From Bacteroidota bacterium (GTDB taxonomy: Bacteria; Bacteroidota; Bacteroidia; B-17B0; Aurantibacillaceae): a stretch of 64,000 nucleotides of DNA. The notes below the pieces were generated by a model that saw only the letters and a program-made list of their open reading frames with translations, made no database searches and was not told the DNA's origin. Shown here one piece after another: positions 45,918-54,372 of the stretch. The translations under genes were made by a program, and so were the position numbers. Positions within the stretch are counted from its first letter, which is position 1. Every line of letters begins with the position of its first letter. Location of the stretch: NCBI GenBank assembly GCA_021156365.1, contig JAJNDK010000001.1, positions 310,001 through 374,000 on the forward strand, in the 5' to 3' direction.

Positions 45918-46280
45918 ATGCGTTTTATTCTCAAAATAATTATTTCTACCATTGCGGTGCTTATCACAGCTTATCTCCTGCCGGGAGTGAACGTGGAGGA
46001 CAACAGCTTCTTTACCGCACTGTTAGTGGCTTTGGTGCTTGCATTCATGAACACGATCATCAAACCGATCCTCGTGATCCTCACGATCCCTATTACGGTA
46101 TTTACGCTTGGTTTGTTCATCCTTGTGATCAATGCTGCCATCATCATCTGGGCTTCCAGGCTCGTTGACGGCTTTCATGTGGAAGGATTCTGGAGAGCGC
46201 TGCTATTCAGCCTCATTCTGTCTGTGGTTACCTGGTTCCTTGAGAAAATACTGGGCGATGGGAAAAAGGAAGAGCGATAA
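45918..46280 (+). CDS. Phage holin family (YvlD-like) membrane protein
   Basis: A 120-residue protein with four hydrophobic helices (~4-22, 30-50, 54-80, 91-110), matching the superfamily IV '4 TMS holin' / YvlD pattern: AYLLPGVNVEDNSFFTALLVA, NTIIKPILVILTIPITVFTLGLF, NAAIIIWASRLVDGF. Despite the name these chromosomal proteins are not phage genes; the role is unknown, possibly envelope stress. A TACCTTTA box lies five bases before the ATG. Confidence 0.88.
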   Translation: MRFILKIIISTIAVLITAYLLPGVNVEDNSFFTALLVALVLAFMNTIIKPILVILTIPITVFTLGLFILVINAAIIIWASRLVDGFHVEGFWRALLFSLILSVVTWFLEKILGDGKKEER

Positions 46281-46290
46281 TTCGATATGG

Positions 46291-46402
46291 CACGCAAAGA
46301 CGCAGAGAGCGCAAAGCAATGTGCAGATAAAGTTCAGAATCCTTAGGTTCGGGAGCTACCAACAAAAATAAATATTCGCGCTCTTTGCGTCTCTGCGCGA
46401 AA
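46291..46402. repeat. Inverted GCAAAG-repeat copy without a gene
   Basis: Left CGCAAAGACGCAGAGAGCG (46293-46311) with GCAAAG after it; right TTCGCGCTCTTTGCGTCTCT (46375-46394) with GCGCG after it. The right arm's reverse complement matches the left with a few A/G changes. It lies between the convergent ends of the holin-like and WG-repeat genes. Confidence 0.8.
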
Positions 46403-46414
46403 CATTGTGGTGCG

Positions 46415-48529
46415 TCAATTCTGAAAGATATACTTCTTTTGTTTCAGATCGAAGATACTGCCCGTCTCATTTTCCATGATCACAAGATAGCGATCTGAGA
46501 TAACTTCCACATCTTCTTTCGGCGATCCGGTATAGGCAGCGATCCCTTTTTTATCACAAACAACAAAAACACCTTTGTCATTCGTATATGAAAACCAGCT
46601 TTTACCAAGCCTTTCGAGGCCACCTGTTTTTACGGAAAAAGTAATGGCCCCCGAAAGACCCAGTATCATCCATTCATTTTTCTTTTTAACGATGGATACA
46701 CTGTCGCGGAAATCATCAGCATCATCGTAGGTGTTTTTTATCAGCAGTTTGTTCCGCTCGTTCACAAAACCATACTTTTCATTGAGTGAAACGCGGATCA
46801 AGCCGTACTGTGGAAGGTACATCTCTTCGTACTCCTCTGTTTCCGCCAGTTTTCTCCCGTTCTTATTCATCAGGTTCTGATCGTCTTCCGTAATGAGCCG
46901 CAGCCATTTTCCATTGGTGAGCGCAACCGGTTTTTCGTTCGACGGATTGTGGTAGATCACTTCGCTCAACAGGCAACCGGTACTATCGGCAAAACCATAA
47001 GCATTGTTTTTATACACTACATACACGCCCCGCTCCTGCTCTTCTATGCGGTCATACACCGGCTGCAATACAAATTCACCACGCGTATTGATCAGTCCGA
47101 ATTTTGAGTTGTATTTGACACGGGCCAGGGAAAATTTAAAACTTTCTGCCCATTCATACAGAAAAGGAAGAACCGGGTACCCTTTTTTATCTACATAGCC
47201 GGAGGTCGAATTTTTCTGTGCATAGGAATAACCTTCGCTGAAATCACCCAGGCGGCTGAACTCAAGCGGGATCTCTGTTTTCCCGTTCTTATCGATAGCC
47301 CCATACAAGCCATCTAATTTAACAACAGCAAGGCCTTCGCTAAAATCAGAGATCTGGTCGTAACTGCCGGTAATACTATTCCCCGAGCGATCGATCAGGA
47401 AGAAATCTTTTCCTGTCTTTACAATGGCTCTTCCGTTCTTAAAAGCTTCGCCATCGTCATAAACAAAAGGCACTACTGTTTCCCCGGCTTTGTTGATATA
47501 GCCAAATTTTCCGTCCCTTTCTGCCAGGGCAAGACCATCACTGAATTCTTCCAGTCCGTCGTATATGGCAGGAATAACAAAGGTTCCGGACGTATCGATA
47601 AAGCCCGACTGACCTTTTACCGTAATGGGTAATAAAAGGGTATTGGCAAGTGAGAGCTCTTTTTCGATGGTCTGGCGATAGGGGAAATCACTGTATTTTT
47701 CAAGGAACGCATTCAGGGCGCTGCTGGAATAATTGCCTACTTCCATCGAATACAGGCTTTTCCAGGTTGGCTCCACATGCGGATTCTGGGGAAAACGTTT
47801 AATATAGGCATACATCAAAGTCGTATTCTTCTGAGCCGTTGCCAGCTCGAAGAGTTTGTCCTCTGCCTGAATGCGGTAGGCGCTTAGCGGAAACGAGTCG
47901 ATAAATTTTTCGATCTGCGGAATGGAACCGGCCGATGAAAACTCCGTGAAGCGGTAATAATCAAGGTACCTGGATGCCTGCGGGACAAAATATGATTCGG
48001 GAAAAGAGCGGATAAATTCTTTCATTACCGATGAACGCTGTTGCTGCCGGGCCTGGTTGTATACAATACTATCGCGCTTGTACCAGGCATCGATGAAATA
48101 CATAGAAAAGGGCTGGTTCTGCATGAATTGTTCCAGATCTGGAATACCCGTTTTTTTTCCGTTCCGGAGGTAATACTGCCAGGCTTTCAGGTGAACGGAA
48201 TCGCGCAGGTGAAAGATCTGTATCTCACTTACTGCAGTTCTTTTCAGCTTTTTTGCATTCTCCGGATGTTCCTTTAACAAGGAATAAGAAGCCTGGATGT
48301 ATTTATAAGCACTGTCGTAATTGTGAAAAGGATTGTCGGTTCGGTAATAGATCACTGCCAGTCCGTAGGAAGCAAGCACCGGCTCTTTTTTCAATGCGGA
48401 ATAGAACAGCGCCTTTGCCTTAAAATAATCATAGATCTTCAGCGCTTCGAATGCCTTGCTGATCTTAGCTGCGGGCAATACAAAGCCGGTTAGAAAAAAA
48501 ATCAGCGTTATGAATATCTTTTTGGTCAT
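46415..48529 (-). CDS. WG repeat-containing protein
   Basis: A 704-residue exported protein. ATG at 48529 begins MTKKIFITLIFFLTGFVLPA (signal peptide); the longer frame uses TTG. Residues ~25-300 are helical and TPR-like (SYGLAVIYYRTDNPFHNY, VMKEFIRSFPESYF); residues ~305-700 carry at least seven WG-type repeats (GQSGFIDTSGTFVIPAIYD, GKFGYINKAGETVVPFVYD, GLYGAIDKNGKTEIPLEF, NEKYGFVNERNKLLIKNTYD). WG repeats form beta-propeller-like binding surfaces; no enzymatic motif. Probably periplasmic; role unknown. Confidence 0.9.
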   Translation of the reverse strand: MTKKIFITLIFFLTGFVLPAAKISKAFEALKIYDYFKAKALFYSALKKEPVLASYGLAVIYYRTDNPFHNYDSAYKYIQASYSLLKEHPENAKKLKRTAVSEIQIFHLRDSVHLKAWQYYLRNGKKTGIPDLEQFMQNQPFSMYFIDAWYKRDSIVYNQARQQQRSSVMKEFIRSFPESYFVPQASRYLDYYRFTEFSSAGSIPQIEKFIDSFPLSAYRIQAEDKLFELATAQKNTTLMYAYIKRFPQNPHVEPTWKSLYSMEVGNYSSSALNAFLEKYSDFPYRQTIEKELSLANTLLLPITVKGQSGFIDTSGTFVIPAIYDGLEEFSDGLALAERDGKFGYINKAGETVVPFVYDDGEAFKNGRAIVKTGKDFFLIDRSGNSITGSYDQISDFSEGLAVVKLDGLYGAIDKNGKTEIPLEFSRLGDFSEGYSYAQKNSTSGYVDKKGYPVLPFLYEWAESFKFSLARVKYNSKFGLINTRGEFVLQPVYDRIEEQERGVYVVYKNNAYGFADSTGCLLSEVIYHNPSNEKPVALTNGKWLRLITEDDQNLMNKNGRKLAETEEYEEMYLPQYGLIRVSLNEKYGFVNERNKLLIKNTYDDADDFRDSVSIVKKKNEWMILGLSGAITFSVKTGGLERLGKSWFSYTNDKGVFVVCDKKGIAAYTGSPKEDVEVISDRYLVIMENETGSIFDLKQKKYIFQN

Positions 48530-48538
48530 CGGAAGCGG

Positions 48539-48546
48539 CAAAAATA
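48539..48546 (-). promoter_or_regulatory. -7 promoter element of the WG-repeat gene
   Basis: Minus strand TATTTTTG, exact TAnnTTTG, nine bases before the ATG at 48529. It directly abuts the + strand -7 box at 48547-48554. Confidence 0.55.
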
Positions 48547-48554
48547 TACTTTTG
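48547..48554 (+). promoter_or_regulatory. -7 promoter element of the 84-residue membrane protein gene
   Basis: TACTTTTG, exact TAnnTTTG, with TTTG at 48521-48524 (22-bp spacer). ATG at 48593 follows after 38 bp. Confidence 0.55.
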
Positions 48555-48592
48555 TAGTCTATTAACCAGTTTTTAGATTATAATTAAACTCC

Positions 48593-48847
48593 ATGCCCGT
48601 TCCAAGCTTTTTATTCGCCCTTATTCATCCGCTCCTGCTAAAAGTTCCTGTTGCTGCTTCTCTTTTTACTCCCGGCAGAATACTTTTTACGGTGTGTTTT
48701 CTCGTAGTTTTCGTCGGAGTAATTATCTATTCTTATCGAAAGGATTTAAAGATTAGTCGAATCCACTTCCGGGGGAGTTTTTGGGTTTTATTTTCCATTA
48801 TACTGATATTCAGTATCTTATTTTTAATTGTAAAGTTGAGACATTGA
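48593..48847 (+). CDS. Small two-helix membrane protein
   Basis: An 84-residue protein with two hydrophobic helices (~27-48 and 62-80) separated by a basic loop (YSYRKDLKISRIHFRG). I do not recognise a family. It begins 38 bp after an exact -7 box and ends before a separate promoter for the next gene, so it is probably a single-gene unit. Confidence 0.6.
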   Translation: MPVPSFLFALIHPLLLKVPVAASLFTPGRILFTVCFLVVFVGVIIYSYRKDLKISRIHFRGSFWVLFSIILIFSILFLIVKLRH

Positions 48848-48866
48848 TAAATTATTTCTACTTTTG
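48836..48866 (+). promoter_or_regulatory. Promoter of the 263-residue exported protein gene
   Basis: TTGA (48836-48839), 19-bp spacer, TACTTTTG (48859-48866). The box overlaps the last codons of the preceding small gene. Confidence 0.7.
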
Positions 48867-48893
48867 TGAGAACATAAAATAATTCTTATTGCG

Positions 48894-49685
48894 ATGAAAC
48901 ATATCTTTCTACTATTCTTTGTATTTGCAAGCCTTGCGGGGTTTTCCGAGGCAGGGATTCTTCTGGTAGAAGGCAAGTACCAAAACAAAAACGTGTTTGT
49001 TCAGAACGGATTTAACAACAGCGGTGTTGGTTTTTGTGCATATGAAGTAAAAGTAAACGGGCAGGTTACATCCGATGAGGTGAATTCAAGCGCATTTGAA
49101 GTGGACCTTGCTCCATATAAATTCAGCATCGGCGACAAAGTATCCATAGAGATCCGCCACAAGGACGGTTGCATTCCAAAAGTGCTGAATCCGGAAGTAT
49201 TGAAACCAAAGCCTACTTTCGATATTTTAGATCTTACCGTAAGCAACGAAGGCATCCTGAACTGGACCAGCAAAAATGAAATGGGTTCCCTGCCTTACGT
49301 AGTTGAGCAATACAAATGGAACAAATGGGTTTTTGTAGGAGAAGTGAACGGACAGGGAACTCCTGCCACACATAGCTATTCCTTCAAGATCATTCCTCAT
49401 TCCGGAGAAAATAAATTCCGATTAAAACAAACGGGCTTCGGTTCGGCACCGCGTTATTCCAACCCGGTAACCTTCAACTCCCTGATGGAAAAACCGGGCT
49501 TCCAGATCGCCAAGGATTCCAAATCCATTACATTCAGCTCTGAAACGTCTTACGAAGTATATGATTTTTATGGCAACGTGGTGAAAAAAGGATATGCCAA
49601 CAATCTCGATATCTCCAACCTGAACAAAGGGAAATATTACCTCTGTTTTGATACGGTTGTTACAGAGATCGAAAAGAGGCGATAA
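48894..49685 (+). CDS. Exported hypothetical protein with a T9SS-like C-terminus
   Basis: A 263-residue protein with signal peptide MKHIFLLFFVFASLAGFSEA, then beta-rich sequence: a first domain with two Cys (GVGFCAYEVKVNG, HKDGCIPKV) and a second fibronectin-like region (ILNWTSKNEMGSLPYVVEQY). The end (YEVYDFYGNVVKKGYANNLDISNLNKGKYYLCF) resembles the last half of a T9SS type A sorting domain but lacks the typical PNP start, so the sorting call is uncertain. Its final 26 bases overlap the end of the convergent CoA pyrophosphatase gene. Confidence 0.75.
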   Translation: MKHIFLLFFVFASLAGFSEAGILLVEGKYQNKNVFVQNGFNNSGVGFCAYEVKVNGQVTSDEVNSSAFEVDLAPYKFSIGDKVSIEIRHKDGCIPKVLNPEVLKPKPTFDILDLTVSNEGILNWTSKNEMGSLPYVVEQYKWNKWVFVGEVNGQGTPATHSYSFKIIPHSGENKFRLKQTGFGSAPRYSNPVTFNSLMEKPGFQIAKDSKSITFSSETSYEVYDFYGNVVKKGYANNLDISNLNKGKYYLCFDTVVTEIEKRR

Positions 49686-50304
49686 TATATTTCAGCTCAT
49701 TCAGCATCATTGCTGTTGCGCCCCATACAACTTTACCCTGTACCTCAAAGTACGGGGTTTTTATTTTTAAACCGCCTGCGATCTCAATAGTAGTTTCTTT
49801 GATGATCGTGTCATTCATCAGCTCGTCGAGAGGTACTTCCAATACCTGCTGCACTTCCCGCTCACTCAGTATGAAAGCCGGAGCCGAATCCAGTACCGCG
49901 ACAAAAGGGTACACCATAAAATTACTGGGTGGGATATAAAGCCTGCTGAGCGAACCGATCACCGCTTCATCCGGTATTTGTACACCCGTTTCTTCGAACA
50001 GCTCACGTCGTGCAGTGAAGCGCAGATCCGGATCTCCGGGATCTTTTTTTCCTCCAGGCAATGCGATCTGCCCGCTATGGACACCTTCATACACGACCCG
50101 TTCTATCAGAAGTAAAACAAGTGCTCCGTTCCGTTCGTAAAACAAAATGCAGACAGCACTTTCCCGGTAATCCCGGACTGTATCCAGATCAGGCAATTCT
50201 TTTTTCCGGAAAGCGCTGGCCATTTGGTATTGCACTTCCTGTCCCGGCAGGGGTTTGGAAAGATGCTGCTGCAATAGCTCAAAAAAATCTTTTGTCCCTG
50301 CCAT
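49660..50304 (-). CDS. CoA pyrophosphatase (Nudix family)
   Basis: A 214-residue Nudix hydrolase. The CoA-pyrophosphatase signature precedes and overlaps the Nudix box: GQIALPGGKKDPGD then ARRELFEETGV (REx2EExG). The family cleaves CoA or oxidised CoA to phosphopantetheine and ADP. It follows the YajQ gene by ten bases and is in one operon with it. The first Glu of the Nudix box is Asp here, as in related enzymes. Confidence 0.92.
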   Translation of the reverse strand: MAGTKDFFELLQQHLSKPLPGQEVQYQMASAFRKKELPDLDTVRDYRESAVCILFYERNGALVLLLIERVVYEGVHSGQIALPGGKKDPGDPDLRFTARRELFEETGVQIPDEAVIGSLSRLYIPPSNFMVYPFVAVLDSAPAFILSEREVQQVLEVPLDELMNDTIIKETTIEIAGGLKIKTPYFEVQGKVVWGATAMMLNELKYIIASFRSL

Positions 50305-50314
50305 CCTGCTCCGG

Positions 50315-50803
50315 CTACTTCATATTAATGAATTGCAGCGGGATCTCGATATCCGACTGGCGAAGCAAAGCGATCACGCCCTGCAGGTCGTCTATCTTTT
50401 TCGCAGAAACACGGATGATATCGTCCATCAGCTGGGCTGTTACTTTCAGCTTCGAGTCTTTGATCAGCTTGATGATCTTTTTTGAATTTTCCTTATCAAT
50501 GCCTTCGCGCACTTTTATATCTTTTTTGATAACCGTTCCGGAAGGGAAATGGTCTTTGCTGAGATCCATTATGCGCGGATCGAGCTTTTGCTTCAACATT
50601 CGGCTACGGAGTACATCAATGATCGAATCAAGTCGCATATCGTCTTCCGTTGTAATAGAAATAGTTACGCTCTTTTTATCAAGATCAATGATACTTTTGG
50701 AATTCTTGAAATCGAAGCGGCTCAGAATGTCTTTACGCGCTACGTTGATCGCATTATCGAGTGTCTGCAGATCTGTTTTGCTGGCAATATCAAATGATGG
50801 CAT
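50315..50803 (-). CDS. YajQ family nucleotide-binding protein
   Basis: A 162-residue YajQ/UPF0234 protein with the N-terminus MPSFDIASKTDLQTLDNAIN and blocks RFDFKNSKS, KQGL-type region replaced by KQKLDPRIMD, and AQLMDDIIRVSAKKIDDLQ near the end. Members bind nucleotides; a Xanthomonas homologue binds cyclic di-GMP. Full length. It is divergent from the VanX-like gene with only 26 bp between the starts, and first of a two-gene operon with the CoA pyrophosphatase. Confidence 0.95.
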   Translation of the reverse strand: MPSFDIASKTDLQTLDNAINVARKDILSRFDFKNSKSIIDLDKKSVTISITTEDDMRLDSIIDVLRSRMLKQKLDPRIMDLSKDHFPSGTVIKKDIKVREGIDKENSKKIIKLIKDSKLKVTAQLMDDIIRVSAKKIDDLQGVIALLRQSDIEIPLQFINMK

Positions 50804-50829
50804 AATAGTTTAACTTTACGTCCCTGTAT

Positions 50830-51510
50830 ATGAATAACACTGCTAAAATACTATTTCTACTTATTAGTTGCATTACTTTTTTTTCGTCTACAGCGCAGCC
50901 TAAAGACCTGGATGCCTATTTGCGATCGAACGGACTGGTGGATATCCAACAGGTGAACCCGGCCATAAAAGTACAGCTGGCCTATTCCACCGTAAAGAAT
51001 TTTGTGAACCTGGATATGTATGGCAAACTGGAGAAATGCTACCTGCCCAAAGAAGTGGCACTTGCCTTGTCCGAGGCACAAAAAAAACTGAGCGCCATCA
51101 GCAGCCACTACCGCCTGATCGTTTTCGACGGCACACGTCCTTTGCATATTCAGCAGCTGATGTGGGATTCCCTGAAATTGCCTATTGAACAAAAGACCAA
51201 ATACCTCGCCTACCCCGGCAGTATCTCGCTCCACAATTATGGCGCAGCGGTGGATCTGGGCCTCATCACAACGGATGGGATGATCGTAGATATGGGAACG
51301 TCTTTTGATTTTTTCGGGCCGGAAGCACATATCACACAGGAGGCAAAACTGGTGAAGGAAGGAAAACTAAGTCCCGAGCAATTAATAAACCGGAAGCTCC
51401 TCCGGAAAGTAATGCTACAGGCAGGTTTCAAAACCATGAGCACGGAGTGGTGGCATTTTAATTACTGTACGAAAGAAGAAGCGGCGGCGAAATTTATGCT
51501 TATCAAATAG
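50830..51510 (+). CDS. M15 family metallopeptidase (D-Ala-D-Ala dipeptidase, VanX/DdpX-like)
   Basis: A 226-residue exported enzyme with signal peptide (~1-22, MNNTAKILFLLISCITFFSS). Catalytic signatures: VFDGTRPLHIQ, SLHNYGAAVDLGLI (Zn ligands His and Asp), and STEWWHFNY (general base Glu and Zn-ligand His). It should hydrolyse D-Ala-D-Ala in the periplasm, for peptidoglycan recycling; there is no van operon around, so no resistance role is implied. Confidence 0.93.
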   Translation: MNNTAKILFLLISCITFFSSTAQPKDLDAYLRSNGLVDIQQVNPAIKVQLAYSTVKNFVNLDMYGKLEKCYLPKEVALALSEAQKKLSAISSHYRLIVFDGTRPLHIQQLMWDSLKLPIEQKTKYLAYPGSISLHNYGAAVDLGLITTDGMIVDMGTSFDFFGPEAHITQEAKLVKEGKLSPEQLINRKLLRKVMLQAGFKTMSTEWWHFNYCTKEEAAAKFMLIK

Positions 51511-51550
51511 CCGGGATTTAACCGCAAAATGCGCGAAGAAATGCCTGTGG

Positions 51551-51642
51551 CTCGCAAAGACGCAAAGAGCGCAGAGGTTTTAAAATTGTTGAGGTTACCG
51601 CTTGTTTTAATTTGTACTCTGCGCTCTCTGCGTCTCTGCGCG
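51551..51642. repeat. Inverted GCAAAG-repeat copy without a gene
   Basis: Left CGCAAAGACGCAAAGAGCGC (51553-51572); right CTCTGCGCTCTCTGCGTCTC (51617-51636), a near-exact reverse complement, 40 bp apart. Just upstream (51518-51540) is TTTAACCGCAAAATGCGCGA, also part of the repeat at 36081. It lies between convergent genes. Confidence 0.82.
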
Positions 51643-51647
51643 AAAAT

Positions 51648-52448
51648 TTAGGGTGTGAGCGTAATGATATTATTACTCAGATTCGCCAGCATATAGGCGC
51701 TTTCGGGATGCAGCCTGTTTTCAAACGGCGATTTTTCATCGTCTGTGAGAAGTAAAACGATCTCTGCTTCCGAACGCTCGGCATAATCCACCACCGCTTT
51801 ACTAATGGAATCGCCTTCCTGCCTGCTGCAGCGCATGATCTCGCCGGTGCACTCGCAGCCCAGCCGTTCGATGAAGTGAACAAGGTGCTGCATTTGGTAG
51901 ATATTCCTGTTCACCACATAATCGTTCGCGTCGAATACCACACTCATCAGGCGGATCAAAGCTCCGTTAAAGAATTGCGAAAAGAAAATAGCGTTACTGA
52001 TCTTCTTTTTGTTCTCCTGCGTTACATCGAGGGGAAGCAGGATCGAGCTGATCGCATCGAATTTTATATCTGTTTTGAAAACGATCACAGGTACGGGAGA
52101 GGTTTCGATAATTCGGGAAGAAACAGTGCCTATTGTTTTATGGTTCACCGAACCCGGCTGGTCTTTGTTGATGATGATACCGGAAGCGTCGATCTCTTTG
52201 GAAAATGCTACCACCTGTTCTGCCACATCACCTTTTTTCACTACGGCTTCTGCGTGAATATCCTGATCGGCCAGCCATTTTTCCAGCTTTGCCTGTTCCG
52301 CTTTTTCATCTGCTTCCGGGGCGCAAACAGTAATGGCGATCAGCTTAAAATCGTTGGCTCTTTTGAATGCCATAATGGAGTGAACAATTTTTTCGCAGGA
52401 CAGCGAAAATTTCACAGGTAGTACGATCTTATATCCGGATTTAATCAT
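51648..52448 (-). CDS. Universal stress protein family, two-domain
   Basis: A 266-residue cytosolic protein of two USP-like domains (~1-135 and 140-266). The first starts YKIVLPVKFSLSCEKIVHSIM, has DASGIIINKDQPGSV and ends SSRIIETSPVPVIVFK; the second starts SILLPLDVTQENKK and ends LANLSNNIITLTP. The usual ATP-binding G-x2-G-x9-G(S/T) motif is only partly kept in each half, so nucleotide binding is doubtful. Single gene. Confidence 0.85.
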   Translation of the reverse strand: MIKSGYKIVLPVKFSLSCEKIVHSIMAFKRANDFKLIAITVCAPEADEKAEQAKLEKWLADQDIHAEAVVKKGDVAEQVVAFSKEIDASGIIINKDQPGSVNHKTIGTVSSRIIETSPVPVIVFKTDIKFDAISSILLPLDVTQENKKKISNAIFFSQFFNGALIRLMSVVFDANDYVVNRNIYQMQHLVHFIERLGCECTGEIMRCSRQEGDSISKAVVDYAERSEAEIVLLLTDDEKSPFENRLHPESAYMLANLSNNIITLTP

Positions 52449-52461
52449 TACTTTGGTGATG

Positions 52462-52469
52462 CAAATTTA
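52462..52469 (-). promoter_or_regulatory. -7 promoter element of the USP gene
   Basis: Minus strand TAAATTTG, exact TAnnTTTG, 13 bp before the ATG at 52448. Confidence 0.5.
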
Positions 52470-52516
52470 CCAAAGCATTTAAACTACGTATTATTTTTTA
52501 GATTGATCGCAAAAAT

Positions 52517-53401
52517 ATGGCTACCAATACGAATTATTTCCCTGAAACAGAATTGATCGTTACCGATAAAAAAACGGTTTACCACATAGACCTTGCTGCC
52601 GAGCACATTGCAGACGATGTGATCGTTGTGGGCGACCAGGGACGGGTGGAAAAGATCTCAAAGTTCTTTTCCAAAATAGAGCACAAAGCGGAGCATCGCG
52701 AATTTGTTACGCATACCGGTATTTTCAACGGAAAACGTGTAACGGTATTGTCTACAGGCATCGGAACAGACAATATCGATATTGTGATCAACGAGCTGGA
52801 TGCGGCCGTAAATATCGACCTGGAAAAGCGGGTACTGAAAGAAAAAATGCGCAGCCTGAATATCATCCGCCTCGGGACCAGCGGGGCTTTGCAGGATTAT
52901 ATACCGGTGAACGGTCTTGTCGTTTCCCAATACGGTTTGGGACTGGACGGCCTGCTGAATTTTTACGAAGATTTTGATAAACAGAACGAGGCCGGTATTT
53001 CACATGCCTTTATGAAACACATGGATTGGACAGCCAATATGCCTTATCCATACTGTTACAGAGGCTCGGATGCCTTATTCGAAAAATTCAAAGAGGGGAA
53101 TCACAGTGGGATCACGGCCACAGCTCCCGGTTTTTATGGTCCGCAGGGAAGAAGGCTCCGGTTGAACCCTTTTATGCCTGATCTGAATGAGCGGCTTACC
53201 GCTTTTGAGCACAAAGGCTTAAAGATCACCAATTTTGAGATGGAAACATCGGCGCTTTATGGCCTTGGAAAAATGCTTGGGCACAACTGTTTAACCGTTT
53301 GCGTGATCATTGCCAACAGGGTGCGGAAAGAGTTCACCAGCGACTACAGTAAGAGTGTAGAGAGTTTAATTGAAAAATCATTAGAGAGATTAACAAGCTA
53401 A
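52517..53401 (+). CDS. Nucleoside phosphorylase
   Basis: A 294-residue enzyme of the PNP/UDP phosphorylase superfamily. Visible: VVGDQGRVEKISKFF, TGIGTDNIDIVINELDAA (phosphate-binding G-x-G), IIRLGTSGALQDYIPVNG and FEMETSALYGLG (FEMET active-site motif that binds the ribose). The layout is closest to uridine phosphorylase-like members; the base preference cannot be set from sequence alone. 64 bp before the SirB1-like gene on the same strand. Confidence 0.92.
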   Translation: MATNTNYFPETELIVTDKKTVYHIDLAAEHIADDVIVVGDQGRVEKISKFFSKIEHKAEHREFVTHTGIFNGKRVTVLSTGIGTDNIDIVINELDAAVNIDLEKRVLKEKMRSLNIIRLGTSGALQDYIPVNGLVVSQYGLGLDGLLNFYEDFDKQNEAGISHAFMKHMDWTANMPYPYCYRGSDALFEKFKEGNHSGITATAPGFYGPQGRRLRLNPFMPDLNERLTAFEHKGLKITNFEMETSALYGLGKMLGHNCLTVCVIIANRVRKEFTSDYSKSVESLIEKSLERLTS

Positions 53402-53465
53402 TTGTTAAAAAGATTAAACAGGGCCAATTGAATGCACAGCGATCGGGATTACATTTGTGATCAAG

Positions 53466-54362
53466 ATGGCTAACCGATTATCGAAACGTGAAATATCCGC
53501 ACTGATCAATCTCCTGGATGACCCGGATGAAGGAATTTACACGCATGTGAAGGATAAATTCATTTCTTATGGAACAAAGATCATTCCTTACCTGGAGCTT
53601 GCCTGGGAAGATTCGTTCGATATGATCATCCAGAAACGGATCGAAGAGATCATCCACACGATCCAGTTCGATACCATGAACGACGCGCTCGTAAATTGGG
53701 CAAAAAAGGAACAGGACAATCTGCTGCAAGGCATTTTGCTGGTGGCCCGCTATCAATATCCCGATCTCGATGAAGAAAAGATCCTGAAGCAGATCAGCCA
53801 GATCAAGCAGGATGTATGGCTGGAGATCAACGACGAGCTGACAGCGCTTGAGAAAGTAAAGATCATCAACCACATCTTATTTGATGTACACCAGTTCAGC
53901 GGGAACATTGCCAATTACCACGCACCTCAGAACTCCTTTATCAATGCGGTACTGGAAAGTAAAAAAGGCAACCCTGTTTCATTAGGAATCCTATACATGA
54001 TCATTGCACAGGAACTGAAGATCCCGATATACGGAGTAAATTTGCCCGAGCATTTCATTGTAGCTTATGTGGATGAGCTGGCCAACCTGCTCAACCTGTC
54101 TTCGGAGGAAGCAACTACCGATAATATTCTTTTTTATATCAATCCGTTCAGCAAAGGCATCATCTTCAACCGTAAGGATATCGATCAGTTCCTGCAACAG
54201 CTGAAAATGGATCCGAAAGCAGTGTTCTATCAGCCCTGCAGCAACCTGGATATCATTAAACGTGTGTTACGCAACCTCGTGTATAGTTATGAAAAGTTAG
54301 GGCACGAGGAAAAAGTGAAAGAGTTGAACCTGCTGATCAAGAACCTCGATAAAATCGCCTGA
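53466..54362 (+). CDS. Transglutaminase-like (SirB1/UPF0162) protein
   Basis: A 298-residue protein. ATG 53466 (MANRLSKREISALINLLDD) is chosen; a GTG nine bases upstream is possible. Helical N-terminus, then the SirB1 core: QNSFINAVLESKKGNPVSLGILYMIIAQEL, then VNLPEHFIVAY. The transglutaminase Cys and His positions are degenerate, as in other SirB1 proteins. Function unknown. Ten bases separate it from the RsmI-like gene, so they form an operon. Confidence 0.9.
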   Translation: MANRLSKREISALINLLDDPDEGIYTHVKDKFISYGTKIIPYLELAWEDSFDMIIQKRIEEIIHTIQFDTMNDALVNWAKKEQDNLLQGILLVARYQYPDLDEEKILKQISQIKQDVWLEINDELTALEKVKIINHILFDVHQFSGNIANYHAPQNSFINAVLESKKGNPVSLGILYMIIAQELKIPIYGVNLPEHFIVAYVDELANLLNLSSEEATTDNILFYINPFSKGIIFNRKDIDQFLQQLKMDPKAVFYQPCSNLDIIKRVLRNLVYSYEKLGHEEKVKELNLLIKNLDKIA

Positions 54363-54372
54363 TCTTTTAACC

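Noticed and set aside
45918-46280. Phage remnant suggested by the name 'holin family'
   Set aside because: YvlD-like proteins are chromosomal; no other phage gene is near.
50830-51510. Vancomycin-resistance gene vanX
   Set aside because: No vanH/vanA/vanRS neighbours; stand-alone M15 dipeptidases are common in Gram-negatives.
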